The notes beneath the pieces were generated by a model that saw nothing but the letters and a program-made list of their open reading frames with translations, ran no database searches and had not been told where the DNA came from. From NCBI GenBank assembly GCA_964509505.1, contig CAZDYP010000226.1, positions 1 to 6,727 on the forward strand: a stretch of DNA of 6,727 bases. The letters are read 5' to 3'. Origin of the DNA: CAZDYP01 sp964509505. GTDB lineage: Bacteria; Chloroflexota; Anaerolineae; JACRMK01. Positions 1 through 5,279 of this stretch are shown here, one piece after another. The stretch's first letter is position 1; each line of letters starts with the position of its first letter. A program made the position numbers and the translations under genes.

Positions 1-638
1 CCCTCGAAGGCCTTATGGCGCACGGCAAATTGACACCGTTGGCATTGTTCGATAAACCAGACCCTTTGGATGGTCCCTTCTTTGAAGAAACGCTCTACGT
101 CACCCCATCGCGTTTGTCGCAAGCGACGCAAACGGCCATTGTGGATTGCGCGGCGCAGGCATGTCGCGCATTGGGGTTGCGCGAGGGACCCGTTCACGCG
201 GAGCTGCGTGTGAACGACCAAGGACCGTGGGTGGTCGAGGTCGCAGGGCGTTCAATTGGAGGACTTTGAGCGAAGACGTTGCGCTTCGGTGCGGAGCGTA
301 TCGCTTTGGAGGAATTGATTTTACGGCGCGCGGTTGGCTTGGAAGTCGAGTCCGCTGAACGCGAAAAAAGCGCGGGCGGTGTGATGATGATTCCAATACC
401 ATGCACGGGCATCTTGAAAGCGGTGCATGGCTTGGAGGCAGCGCAAGCCGTACCGGGCATCGAGGAGATTGACATTACCATCAAGCCTGACAACGCGCTG
501 GCGCCTGTGCCTGAAGGCAATAGTTATCTCGGCTTCATTTTCGCGCGCACCTCAACGCCTGTGGAAGCCGAAGCTGCGTTGCGTGAGGCGCATCGGCGCT
601 TGCGCTTCGAAGTGATACCGGAGTTGCCGGTGTGGTAA
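1..638 (+). CDS. ATP-grasp domain enzyme, C-terminal part, candidate selenoprotein (5' end outside window)
   Basis: The reading frame enters from the left edge (first full codon at 3) and runs to TAA at 636-638, interrupted only by TGA at 267-269. Both halves lie in the same frame and read as one ATP-grasp carboxylate-amine ligase or biotin-carboxylase-like domain. The segment with ALFDKPDPLDGPFFEET is followed by the metal and ATP-binding strand WVVEVAGRSIGGL. After the TGA come AKTLRFG, LEELILRRAVGL, GVMMIPIP and a C-terminal YLGFIFAR block. From memory of the family, the IGGL motif continues with Cys (IGGLC-A/S-R/K), so TGA replaces a Cys a few residues after the catalytic Glu/Arg. The ATG at 15 is internal; the true start lies upstream. 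The substrate cannot be told. Either Sec is inserted or the gene is a nonsense-mutated pseudogene. The undamaged second half and the hairpin after the TGA favour Sec. Confidence 0.8.
267..269 (+). other. In-frame TGA, candidate selenocysteine codon
   Basis: The codons around it read I-G-G-L-TGA-A-K-T-L-R-F-G. Homologous sequence continues in the same frame with no further stop until 636. TGA serves as a normal stop for the genes ending at 773, 3287 and 6695, so general reassignment is excluded. Replacement of a conserved Cys by TGA is the usual signature of selenocysteine. The Cys assignment rests on my memory of the family, not on an alignment. Confidence 0.6.
273..307 (+). promoter_or_regulatory. 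SECIS-like hairpin downstream of the in-frame TGA
   Basis: CGCTTC (282-287) pairs with GGAGCG (293-298), with one G-U, around the loop GGTGC (288-292). The stem continues with 281-299 (G-U) and 280-300. After a mismatch at 279/301 it continues with 278-302 and 277-303, and after another at 276/304 with 273-275 against 305-307. The apical loop starts 18 bases after the TGA and opens with GG. The published bacterial SECIS pattern asks for a small apical loop with a G in its first two positions, about 16-37 bases from the UGA, on a stem of at least 4 bp. All of these are met. Chance hairpins of this size do occur. Confidence 0.55.
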
Positions 639-662
639 GATGTTGGAAACTGAAGGAAAACA

Positions 663-700
663 GAAACCCGTTTTCCAGTGTGACTGAGAAAACGGGTTTC
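663..700. terminator. Strong hairpin, probable bidirectional terminator
   Basis: GAAACCCGTTTTC (663-675) and GAAAACGGGTTTC (688-700) form a perfect 13-bp stem with a 12-base loop. It sits between the ends of the convergent ATP-grasp gene and the yggX-like gene. The plus-strand side lacks a long T run after the stem. The minus-strand side runs into TGTTTTCC, so termination of the minus-strand transcript looks the better supported. Confidence 0.7.
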
Positions 701-720
701 GTATTGCCAACGACGATCTA

Positions 721-769
721 GTGTTCACTAATACTGTTCACTGAACACTGTGGACTGTTCACTAAACAC
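721..769. repeat. Cluster of short direct and inverted repeats
   Basis: TGTTCACT occurs three times (722-729, 735-742, 756-763). The middle copy is part of the palindrome TGTTCA-C-TGAACA (735-747). GTGTT at the left edge is mirrored by AACAC (765-769) at the right. The unit spacing is irregular, so it is not a CRISPR array. It lies between the terminator and the stop codon of the yggX-like gene. No function can be assigned. Confidence 0.5.
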
Positions 770-772
770 CAC

Positions 773-1096
773 TCATTTCTTCCGCGACACAGGACCGCCG
801 CCCTTCGTCGGCGTAGCCACGTCCACTTCGCCTTCAGGCGCCCAACCTTCAGGCATTTGCACTACGTCCTCGAACAAGAACTTCTCCATCTGCTCACGCA
901 AAAATTTTTGCGCGTCCGAATCCATCAAGTTCAAGCCGTAGTGATTGATGAGCAACACCGATTGCTGCTTCCACATCTCCCACGCTTGTTGCGAAATGTT
1001 TTCATAGATGCGCTTGCCCATTTCGCCGGGCACGGGAAGCCGTTCCAAACCCGGCAACTCCACACCCAATTTCGCGCACTTCACCATACGAGCCAT
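773..1096 (-). CDS. yggX: Probable Fe(2+)-trafficking / oxidative damage protection protein, YggX family
   Basis: A small soluble protein of 107 residues. Landmarks shared with the E. coli YggX family are a Cys at position 7, the PG-E-x-GKRIYENIS motif (residues 23-35), QAWEMWKQ (37-44), the LLINHYGLNLMD segment (48-59) and EKFLFE (71-76). Family members are linked to iron handling and protection of Fe-S clusters from oxidation; the molecular mechanism is poorly settled. E. coli YggX has 91 residues. The extra length here is a polar, Gly/Lys-rich tail (about residues 88-107). The ATG at 1096 is preceded by AAGGAG (complement of 1103-1108) at 6 bases. A Met at position 4 is a less well placed alternative. 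It lies downstream of the DHH gene on the same strand, 191 bases away, and may or may not share its transcript. Confidence 0.85.
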   Translation of the reverse strand: MARMVKCAKLGVELPGLERLPVPGEMGKRIYENISQQAWEMWKQQSVLLINHYGLNLMDSDAQKFLREQMEKFLFEDVVQMPEGWAPEGEVDVATPTKGGGPVSRKK

Positions 1097-1102
1097 TGCT
1101 CT

Positions 1103-1108
1103 CTCCTT
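1103..1108 (-). promoter_or_regulatory. Ribosome binding site of the yggX-like gene
   Basis: On the minus strand this reads AAGGAG, ending 6 bases before the ATG at 1096. It supports that start over the Met three codons further in. Confidence 0.7.
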
Positions 1109-1154
1109 TTAGAATCCAAGACCCGCGGGGCTGAGTCACTAACGCTTTTCCCAA

Positions 1155-1208
1155 TGAGCTGGTCGAACCATCGAATTGTGAAATTGCCCACCTCCTTCGA
1201 CCAGCTCA
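1155..1208. repeat. 13-bp perfect inverted repeat, REP-like
   Basis: TGAGCTGGTCGAA (1155-1167) and TTCGACCAGCTCA (1196-1208) are exact complements separated by 28 bases. The right arm with its flank, CCTTCGACCAGCTCAGG, resembles a short palindromic sequence I recall from intergenic regions of many bacterial genomes. It lies between the DHH gene and the yggX-like gene. There is no T run, so a classical terminator is unlikely. It could act in mRNA stability or simply be a dispersed repeat. Confidence 0.6.
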
Positions 1209-1287
1209 GGCTGCTGTGTTCGACCTAAAACAAGAAATGGTAGCTAGGCAGACCCGCGCGATTGCAAAAGCCTCACCGGGCTCACAA

Positions 1288-2208
1288 TTAGCCATCCTTC
1301 TTTAACTGCGCTACGATTTCGCCAATAGCGCGATCCGCATCCGCATAAGAAACTTGGCACGTGCCGGCGGCTTTATGCCCCCCGCCGCCATACTTGAGCA
1401 TCAGCGAGCCGATGTCGGTGTTGGATGTGCGATTGAAAATGCTTTTGCCGACGGCGATGGCGACGTTAAGCTTGGCGCGTCCGTCTGTGACCCAAAGCGA
1501 AATGTTTTGCTGCGGATACAGCGAGTAGATCAAGAAACGGTTACCCGTCGAGATTTTTTCTACGCCGCGCAGGTCCGTGCAGATGACGTTGCCATCCGTT
1601 TTGGTGTGCGCGAAAATCATTTCACGAAATTCGGCGTCTTGCTCAAAATAACGCACCACGCGTTGTTCCACATCAGGTAACGACAGGATCTCGTCTTCCG
1701 ATTTGTTACGCATCTCTTCGATCAGCATTTCCATCAATTGATAATTGCTGACCCGATAATCGTGATAGCGGCCCAAGCCCGTGCGCGGATCCATGATGAA
1801 TGACAACAACACCCAGCCTTTAGGGTTCAACACGTCGTCAATGTCGAGTTGCGCCGAGTCCACTTTGTCAGCGACCTCGACCAGCTCATCGAATTGCGAT
1901 AGCAAATCTTTGCCGCCATAATACTCGTATAGGACGCGCGCCGTGCTAGGCGCGACGCGCGCATCGCCCTTGAATTTGAAATTGAGCGAACCGCGCTCTT
2001 CTTCGCTCGAATGATGATCGAACCACATGCCACAACCAGGCACGTACGGCACGTTGGCCAACACATCATTCGTCGTCACCTCTACCAACCCATCCTGCAC
2101 GTCTTTGGGATGGACGAGCTTGATACTGTCAATGACCTTAGTATGCTTCAAGATGACGGCGCATACGAGACCGTCGAAATCTGCGCGGGTGATGAGCCGC
2201 ATCGCCAT
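1288..2208 (-). CDS. DHH-family phosphoesterase (exopolyphosphatase / NrnA-like)
   Basis: A 306-residue cytoplasmic metal-dependent phosphoesterase. The N-terminal DHH domain carries TRADFDG (residues 7-13), which supplies metal-binding Asp residues, then the name-giving DHH triad in MWFDHHSSEE (61-70) and ADKVDSA (113-119). The C-terminal DHHA1 domain ends with GGGGHKAAG (274-282), which contacts substrate in this superfamily. Members include exopolyphosphatases, oligoribonucleases (NrnA) and cyclic dinucleotide hydrolases. The sequence alone does not choose the substrate. The start at 2208 is supported by AGGAGG (complement of 2217-2222) at 8 bases; a second Met two codons in is placed less well. 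A near-consensus promoter lies at 2291-2319, giving a leader of about 75 bases with a GC-rich hairpin next to the Shine-Dalgarno. Confidence 0.88.
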   Translation of the reverse strand: MAMRLITRADFDGLVCAVILKHTKVIDSIKLVHPKDVQDGLVEVTTNDVLANVPYVPGCGMWFDHHSSEEERGSLNFKFKGDARVAPSTARVLYEYYGGKDLLSQFDELVEVADKVDSAQLDIDDVLNPKGWVLLSFIMDPRTGLGRYHDYRVSNYQLMEMLIEEMRNKSEDEILSLPDVEQRVVRYFEQDAEFREMIFAHTKTDGNVICTDLRGVEKISTGNRFLIYSLYPQQNISLWVTDGRAKLNVAIAVGKSIFNRTSNTDIGSLMLKYGGGGHKAAGTCQVSYADADRAIGEIVAQLKKDG

Positions 2209-2216
2209 AGGAACGT

Positions 2217-2245
2217 CCTCCTGCCAGCGGCAGCGCGCTGCTGGC
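2217..2245 (-). promoter_or_regulatory. Shine-Dalgarno with adjoining GC-rich leader hairpin
   Basis: GCCAGC (2223-2228) and GCTGGC (2240-2245) are complementary, and the stem can be extended inward around AGCGC. In the minus-strand transcript this hairpin ends directly at AGGAGG (complement of 2217-2222), the ribosome binding site of the DHH gene. It may influence access to the site, or may only be a stable leader fold. Confidence 0.5.
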
Positions 2246-2290
2246 TAATCGTTAAGTCAAAACGCAACTATCAGGAATTTTGTAGCGCAC

Positions 2291-2319
2291 AGTATAGAAA
2301 TGTCTGAGGCGAATGTCAA
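2291..2319 (-). promoter_or_regulatory. Sigma-70-type promoter for the DHH phosphoesterase gene
   Basis: Read on the minus strand, TTGACA (complement of 2314-2319) is followed after exactly 17 bases by TATACT (complement of 2291-2296). This is a perfect -35 and a five-of-six -10. Transcription would start near 2284. The -35 box overlaps the start codon region of the divergent formyltransferase gene. Confidence 0.75.
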
Positions 2320-3230
2320 CAATGCGTTTGCGTGTCGTATGCTTTGGGATGCTGGGCGAATTCTCCGCCAGCCCACTGCAACGTCTCTTAACCGATGACG
2401 TGGCGCACGTATGTGGCGTCGTCACGCCGATGCTTGCGCCCACGCCTGAACCCGTGCGGTTGTTGCCGCGCCTCTCGGCGGCGCCGCGTCAGACGCTGAA
2501 CGTAATACAATCTGCAACGCATCCCAACATCGCACAGCTAGCGCGCGCGCACCACATCCCCGTCTATGAAGTGACCAATGTACGCGACACACGAACATGG
2601 GAGACTTTGCGCGCCTTGCAAGCCGACGTGATTGTGGTTGCGTGCTTTCCGTTTATTTTGCCCAAGCGCATCTGGATGTTGCCCACCTACGGCTGTTTGA
2701 ATCTGCACCCGTCGTTGTTGCCAAAGCTGCGCGGCCCCGAGCCCTTGTTCTGGGTATTTCACGAGGGCGCACACGCGGGCGTGACATTGCATCGCATAGC
2801 GGCGCGCGTGGATGCGGGCGACATCGTGGCGCAAACACCGCTCACCTTGCCCGACGGCATTGGCTACGCGGAGGCTGAACGCTTGTGCGCCCGCACAGGC
2901 ACGGAATTGTTGGTGAATGCGATACACACCTTAGCGGCGGAACGCACGTTGCGCACACAGCCACAAGACGAGCGCGCAGCGAGTCATGCCCCACTGCCGA
3001 CAGCGAATGATTTTGTCGTCACGCCTGCTTGGTCAGCACAACACGCATTCAACTTTATGCGCGGCGTCAGCGCATTGGGACAGCCGATCATCCACGTTGA
3101 CGACCAACGCTTCGTCGTGCGGGAGACGCTGGCATATCAGTCAGGTCAGACAATGCGTGAGACACATCACGCCAAAGGTGAGCCAGTGTGGATGCGCTTT
3201 GCGGATGGAATTGTGCAAGTGAGAGTGTAA
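2313..3230 (+). CDS. Formyltransferase-family protein (methionyl-tRNA formyltransferase-like)
   Basis: A 305-residue protein with the folate-dependent formyltransferase fold. The N-terminal part is Rossmann-like (VVCFGMLGEFS, about residues 8-18). The catalytic segment reads LNLHPSLLPKLRGPEP (129-144), with Asn130 and His132, followed by VDAGDIVAQ (166-174) with Asp170. This is the Asn-His-Asp set of the family. The last 80 or so residues resemble the C-terminal domain of Fmt. Motifs such as RGPEPLFW differ from the RG-x-AP form I recall in true Fmt, so it may be a paralogue acting on another amine rather than the housekeeping enzyme. The ATG at 2313 and one three codons later (2322) are both possible; GAGG at 2306-2309 is 3 or 12 bases away, so neither is well supported. 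No clear plus-strand promoter was found. Confidence 0.78.
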   Translation: MSTMRLRVVCFGMLGEFSASPLQRLLTDDVAHVCGVVTPMLAPTPEPVRLLPRLSAAPRQTLNVIQSATHPNIAQLARAHHIPVYEVTNVRDTRTWETLRALQADVIVVACFPFILPKRIWMLPTYGCLNLHPSLLPKLRGPEPLFWVFHEGAHAGVTLHRIAARVDAGDIVAQTPLTLPDGIGYAEAERLCARTGTELLVNAIHTLAAERTLRTQPQDERAASHAPLPTANDFVVTPAWSAQHAFNFMRGVSALGQPIIHVDDQRFVVRETLAYQSGQTMRETHHAKGEPVWMRFADGIVQVRV

Positions 3231-3249
3231 GACAAATTTTTAATTTGTC
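3231..3249 (+). terminator. Hairpin after the formyltransferase gene
   Basis: GACAAATT (3231-3238) and AATTTGTC (3242-3249) form a perfect 8-bp stem with a TTT loop, directly after the TAA of the formyltransferase gene. It is AT-rich and has no T tail beyond the stem, so it is a weak terminator at best. It works with the neighbouring hairpin at 3253-3278 as a boundary between convergent genes. Confidence 0.5.
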
Positions 3250-3252
3250 TGT

Positions 3253-3278
3253 GTAGGCAAGTGAAAAACTTGCCCTAC
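3253..3278. terminator. Second intergenic hairpin between convergent genes
   Basis: GGCAAGT (3256-3262) pairs with ACTTGCC (3268-3274) around GAAAA. GTA (3253-3255) pairs with TAC (3276-3278) after one bulged C. In the minus direction the loop and arm read as a T run (GTTTTTC). Its outer arms resemble those of the hairpin at 5216-5242, which suggests a dispersed palindromic element that may also serve as a terminator. Confidence 0.5.
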
Positions 3279-3286
3279 CGCAGCGC

Positions 3287-4033
3287 TCAGGCTACCTGCG
3301 TCGTATCGCCAATTTTCTGCGCGACCCAATGAACCGCGCCAATCAGTTCAAACGTCTCACGATTCTCGGTCATCACGAGAATGTGACGTCGCTCGTCTTC
3401 GATCCATTGCCGCCCCACCGAAACAACTTGCAGCGGCTTGCCTTGCCAGACAAACACGCGTGGGTGTAGTGTGCCGTTGGGTTGTGTGTCCGCCGTAACC
3501 ATCGTTGGAAAAGTTTGTGTCTCCATCGTTTCTTTCTTCTGCCTTCTTGCTAAACCTAAACGTAAAAGATATTTTTGTAGCAACTGCAGCGCGGCTTCCA
3601 CCGTCGCTTGGCGATTGCCCGCGCGCTCATACGTCCATACGAAACGCTCGACTTGCGCGTAATCATCAGCGACGAGCGCGATGAAGGTGAGACCAATCGG
3701 TTTTTCGGGTGTGCCGCCAGTCGGTCCTGTGATGCCCGTCTCGGCCAGACCGATGTCTGCATCAAAGATTTTGCGCACGCCATGCGCCATGCCCAAACAG
3801 GTTTCGGCGCTGACGGTGCCATGCGCCATCAACGTGGGCAATGGCACGCCGACAATGTGCGTTTTCGCTGCGTGGGAATACGCGACAAGGCTGCCCTTGA
3901 AGTAAGCCGAACTGCCGGCGCGGTCGGTGAAGCGCGCGGCGATCAAACCGCCTGTAGCTGTTTCCGCCAGCGCGAGCGTGAGCTGACGCTCGCTCAAGAG
4001 TTGCGCCACTTGTGTCATCAACGCGTCGTTCAT
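3287..4033 (-). CDS. pncC: Nicotinamide-nucleotide amidohydrolase (CinA C-terminal family) with extra C-terminal domain
   Basis: Residues 1-160 are the CinA/PncC domain, which hydrolyses the amide of NMN to give NaMN and ammonia in the cytoplasm. Visible motifs are LAETATGGL (22-30), DRAGSSAYFKGSLVAYS (37-53), VSAE (74-77) and TGITGPTGGTPEKPIGL (99-115). The first usually reads AES-x-TGG; Thr replaces that Ser here. It lacks the N-terminal molybdopterin-binding-like domain of full CinA. A charged linker (161-188) leads to an added domain (about 190-245) with RVFVWQGKPLQVVSVGRQW, similar in feel to DUF6504-type domains; I am unsure of that. E. coli PncC has about 165 residues, so the tail is a real addition. 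It is divergent from nadM. TATAAT ends 7 bases before its ATG and no Shine-Dalgarno is seen, so the mRNA is probably leaderless. Confidence 0.85.
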   Translation of the reverse strand: MNDALMTQVAQLLSERQLTLALAETATGGLIAARFTDRAGSSAYFKGSLVAYSHAAKTHIVGVPLPTLMAHGTVSAETCLGMAHGVRKIFDADIGLAETGITGPTGGTPEKPIGLTFIALVADDYAQVERFVWTYERAGNRQATVEAALQLLQKYLLRLGLARRQKKETMETQTFPTMVTADTQPNGTLHPRVFVWQGKPLQVVSVGRQWIEDERRHILVMTENRETFELIGAVHWVAQKIGDTTQVA

Positions 4034-4040
4034 GGCATGA

Positions 4041-4046
4041 ATTATA
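4041..4046 (-). promoter_or_regulatory. -10 element of pncC, probable leaderless start
   Basis: The minus strand reads TATAAT, followed by 7 bases and then the ATG at 4033. Transcription starting the usual 6-8 bases downstream would begin at or next to the start codon. No -35 match stands out at 17 bases. No purine-rich ribosome site precedes the ATG, which fits leaderless translation. Confidence 0.5.
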
Positions 4047-4058
4047 CCCGAAAGGCTA

Positions 4059-4087
4059 TTGACACGCTCTCACACCCATCCTATAAT
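4059..4087 (+). promoter_or_regulatory. Consensus sigma-70 promoter of the nadM-nudix transcript
   Basis: TTGACA (4059-4064) and TATAAT (4082-4087) are both perfect matches with the ideal 17-base spacer. The start of transcription should be near 4094, giving a leader of about 100 bases. With such a strong promoter, control is likely to act after initiation, which fits the structured leader. Confidence 0.88.
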
Positions 4088-4105
4088 TTCGGCAACTTTG
4101 CAGGC

Positions 4106-4130
4106 AACGCTTCTCAGGGAGAGAAGCGTT
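4106..4130 (+). promoter_or_regulatory. Upstream leader hairpin of nadM with AGGGA loop
   Basis: AACGCTTCTC (4106-4115) and GAGAAGCGTT (4121-4130) form a perfect 10-bp stem closed by the pentaloop AGGGA (4116-4120). It lies about 12 bases after the predicted transcription start. It is the first of two GGGA-loop hairpins in this leader. A smaller hairpin, ACCCTC-TTGA-GAGGGT (4151-4166), lies between them. Confidence 0.7.
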
Positions 4131-4176
4131 TCGTTCAGCTTTCCTCCGAAACCCTCTTGAGAGGGTCAGCCTTAAT

Positions 4177-4196
4177 GACAGCACGGGGAGTGCTTC
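4177..4196 (+). promoter_or_regulatory. Start-proximal hairpin of nadM with the Shine-Dalgarno in its loop
   Basis: AGCAC (4180-4184) pairs with GTGCT (4190-4194) around the pentaloop GGGGA (4185-4189). GA (4177-4178) can pair with TC (4195-4196) past a bulged C, so the fold reaches the base before the ATG. GGGGAG (4185-4190) is the only Shine-Dalgarno-like sequence and is 6 bases from the ATG, so the ribosome site is presented in, or masked by, this loop. Confidence 0.65.
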
Positions 4197-5213
4197 ATGT
4201 CATACACCTATCAATTCGCCCTCATCATCGGACGCTTTCAGCCGTTCCACACAGTTCATCAAAAATTGTTGGCGCTGGCATTGTCCAAAGCGGAGCAGGT
4301 CATTGTCGCATTGGGCAGCCATCGCGTCGCCCCCAATATCAAAAATCCTTGGACAACTGAACAACGTGAGCAGATGATTCGCAGTTGCTTGGTCGCTGCG
4401 GATTCCGCGCGCACCCACTTCGTTTATATTCGCGATTACCTCTACAACGATAACCTATGGGCAGCTGAGTTGCAAGCGAAGGTGCATCAGCTGACAGGCG
4501 GCGCAAAACGCATCGCGCTCGTCGGACACAAGAAAGATCATTCGAGCTATTATCTGGAAGGCTTCCCACAGTGGTCGTTCATCGAATACACACGACGCGA
4601 GCCGTTGAACGCGACGGACATCCGCGAGAGTTATTTTCGCGGCGAAATGGGTTGGCGCAAGTTTGTCGCCGCCCCTATTCGCAAATTTATGGACGAATTC
4701 GCCGTCACACTCAATTACAAGCAATTGGTCGAAGAGCAAAAATTTGTGGATGAATACAAGCAAGCTTGGTCCGTCGCGCCGTATTCGCCGATTTTCGTGA
4801 CAGTGGATGCGGTGGTTGTGAAGTCCGGGCACGTGTTGGTGGTGCGACGGCGCAGCTTGCCCGGCCGAGGGTTGTTGGCATTGCCCGGCGGGTTCGTGCA
4901 TCCTAACGAAACCTTGGAACGCAGCGCCTTGCGCGAATTGAAAGAGGAAGCGGGCATCGGGTTGCCTGCAGCAGAGCTGCGGAAACACATTCAAGCGACA
5001 AGCGTCTTCGATCACCCTGAACGCTCGTTACGCGGGCGCACCATCACGCACGGTTACTATATCAATCTCGGCGCGGTGGGCGACCTGCCCTCCGTGAAAG
5101 GAGGCGCCGATTCTGACAAAGCCTTTTGGTTGCCGTTAAACGATGTCTTCATCAACGAAGACAAATTTTTTGAAGACCACGTTTCGATCATCACGCACTT
5201 CATCAATAAGTAG
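4197..5213 (+). CDS. nadM: Bifunctional NMN adenylyltransferase / Nudix hydrolase (NadM-Nudix)
   Basis: A two-domain cytoplasmic enzyme of 338 residues, close to the length I recall for the Synechocystis bifunctional enzyme. The N-terminal nucleotidyltransferase domain has GRFQPFHTVH (12-21, the ATP-binding HxGH-type site, with V in place of G), GSHRVAPNIKNPWT (40-53) and NATDIRES (138-145, the second ATP-binding motif). It joins NMN and ATP to NAD and pyrophosphate. The C-terminal Nudix domain has a complete Nudix box matching GX5EX7REUXEEXGU at residues 232-254. In this architecture it is usually an ADP-ribose pyrophosphatase. There is no room for the winged-helix domain of NrtR regulators. 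The ATG at 4197 follows the hairpin-borne GGGGAG at 6 bases. The next gene begins 84 bases downstream and is probably cotranscribed. Confidence 0.93.
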   Translation: MSYTYQFALIIGRFQPFHTVHQKLLALALSKAEQVIVALGSHRVAPNIKNPWTTEQREQMIRSCLVAADSARTHFVYIRDYLYNDNLWAAELQAKVHQLTGGAKRIALVGHKKDHSSYYLEGFPQWSFIEYTRREPLNATDIRESYFRGEMGWRKFVAAPIRKFMDEFAVTLNYKQLVEEQKFVDEYKQAWSVAPYSPIFVTVDAVVVKSGHVLVVRRRSLPGRGLLALPGGFVHPNETLERSALRELKEEAGIGLPAAELRKHIQATSVFDHPERSLRGRTITHGYYINLGAVGDLPSVKGGADSDKAFWLPLNDVFINEDKFFEDHVSIITHFINK

Positions 5214-5215
5214 GC

Positions 5216-5242
5216 GTAAGGCGCGTTTGAAACCTGCCTTAC
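5216..5242. repeat. Palindromic hairpin between nadM and the NAMPT gene
   Basis: GTAAGGC (5216-5222) and GCCTTAC (5236-5242) are perfect complements, with further pairing of GTT (5225-5227) to AAC (5231-5233). No T tail follows, so read-through into the next gene is likely. The outer arms resemble the hairpin at 3253-3278. It may stabilise or process the shared mRNA, or be a dispersed intergenic palindrome. Confidence 0.5.
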
Positions 5243-5246
5243 CAAT

Positions 5247-5267
5247 GCAGCGACGGGGAGTCGCTGT
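5247..5267 (+). promoter_or_regulatory. Upstream leader hairpin of the NAMPT gene with GGGGA loop
   Basis: CAGCGAC (5248-5254) and GTCGCTG (5260-5266) form a perfect 7-bp stem around the pentaloop GGGGA (5255-5259), extended by a G-U pair at 5247/5267. It matches the design of the nadM leader. Its distance from the ATG is about 30 bases, and no gene needs GGGGA there for ribosome binding. Confidence 0.68.
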
Positions 5268-5279
5268 CACCCAATTCAT

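Noticed and set aside
267..269. TGA as a sense codon through a changed genetic code
   Set aside because: Three full-length genes in the window end in TGA at family-typical positions.
100..402. Minus-strand open frames across the ATP-grasp gene
   Set aside because: Composition is Arg/Pro-rich with no recognisable family; they are shadows of the coding strand.
279..638. Second half of the ATP-grasp gene as a separate gene starting at TTG 279
   Set aside because: There is no ribosome site at a sensible distance, the frame is identical to the upstream half and the protein would be a domain fragment.
721..769. CRISPR array
   Set aside because: Units are 8 bases with irregular spacers of 5 and 13 bases.
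1266..1284. Terminator after the DHH gene (minus strand AGCC...GGCT followed by TTTT)
   Set aside because: The stem has only 4 bp, too weak to claim.
4094..4196. Known NAD+ riboswitch classes (nadA or pnuC motif) in the nadM leader
   Set aside because: As far as I remember their consensus sequences, the conserved bases are not present; the hairpins here have a different loop sequence.
4034..4196. NrtR operator in the divergent NAD region
   Set aside because: No AT-rich palindrome of the NrtR type was found, and the Nudix protein lacks the DNA-binding domain.
3608..4360. Plus-strand 250-codon open frame across pncC and the nadM leader
   Set aside because: It runs antisense to a well-supported gene, has no family motifs, and crosses a consensus promoter and the nadM start.
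4455..5015. Minus-strand open frame across nadM
   Set aside because: Antisense shadow of a clear bifunctional enzyme gene.
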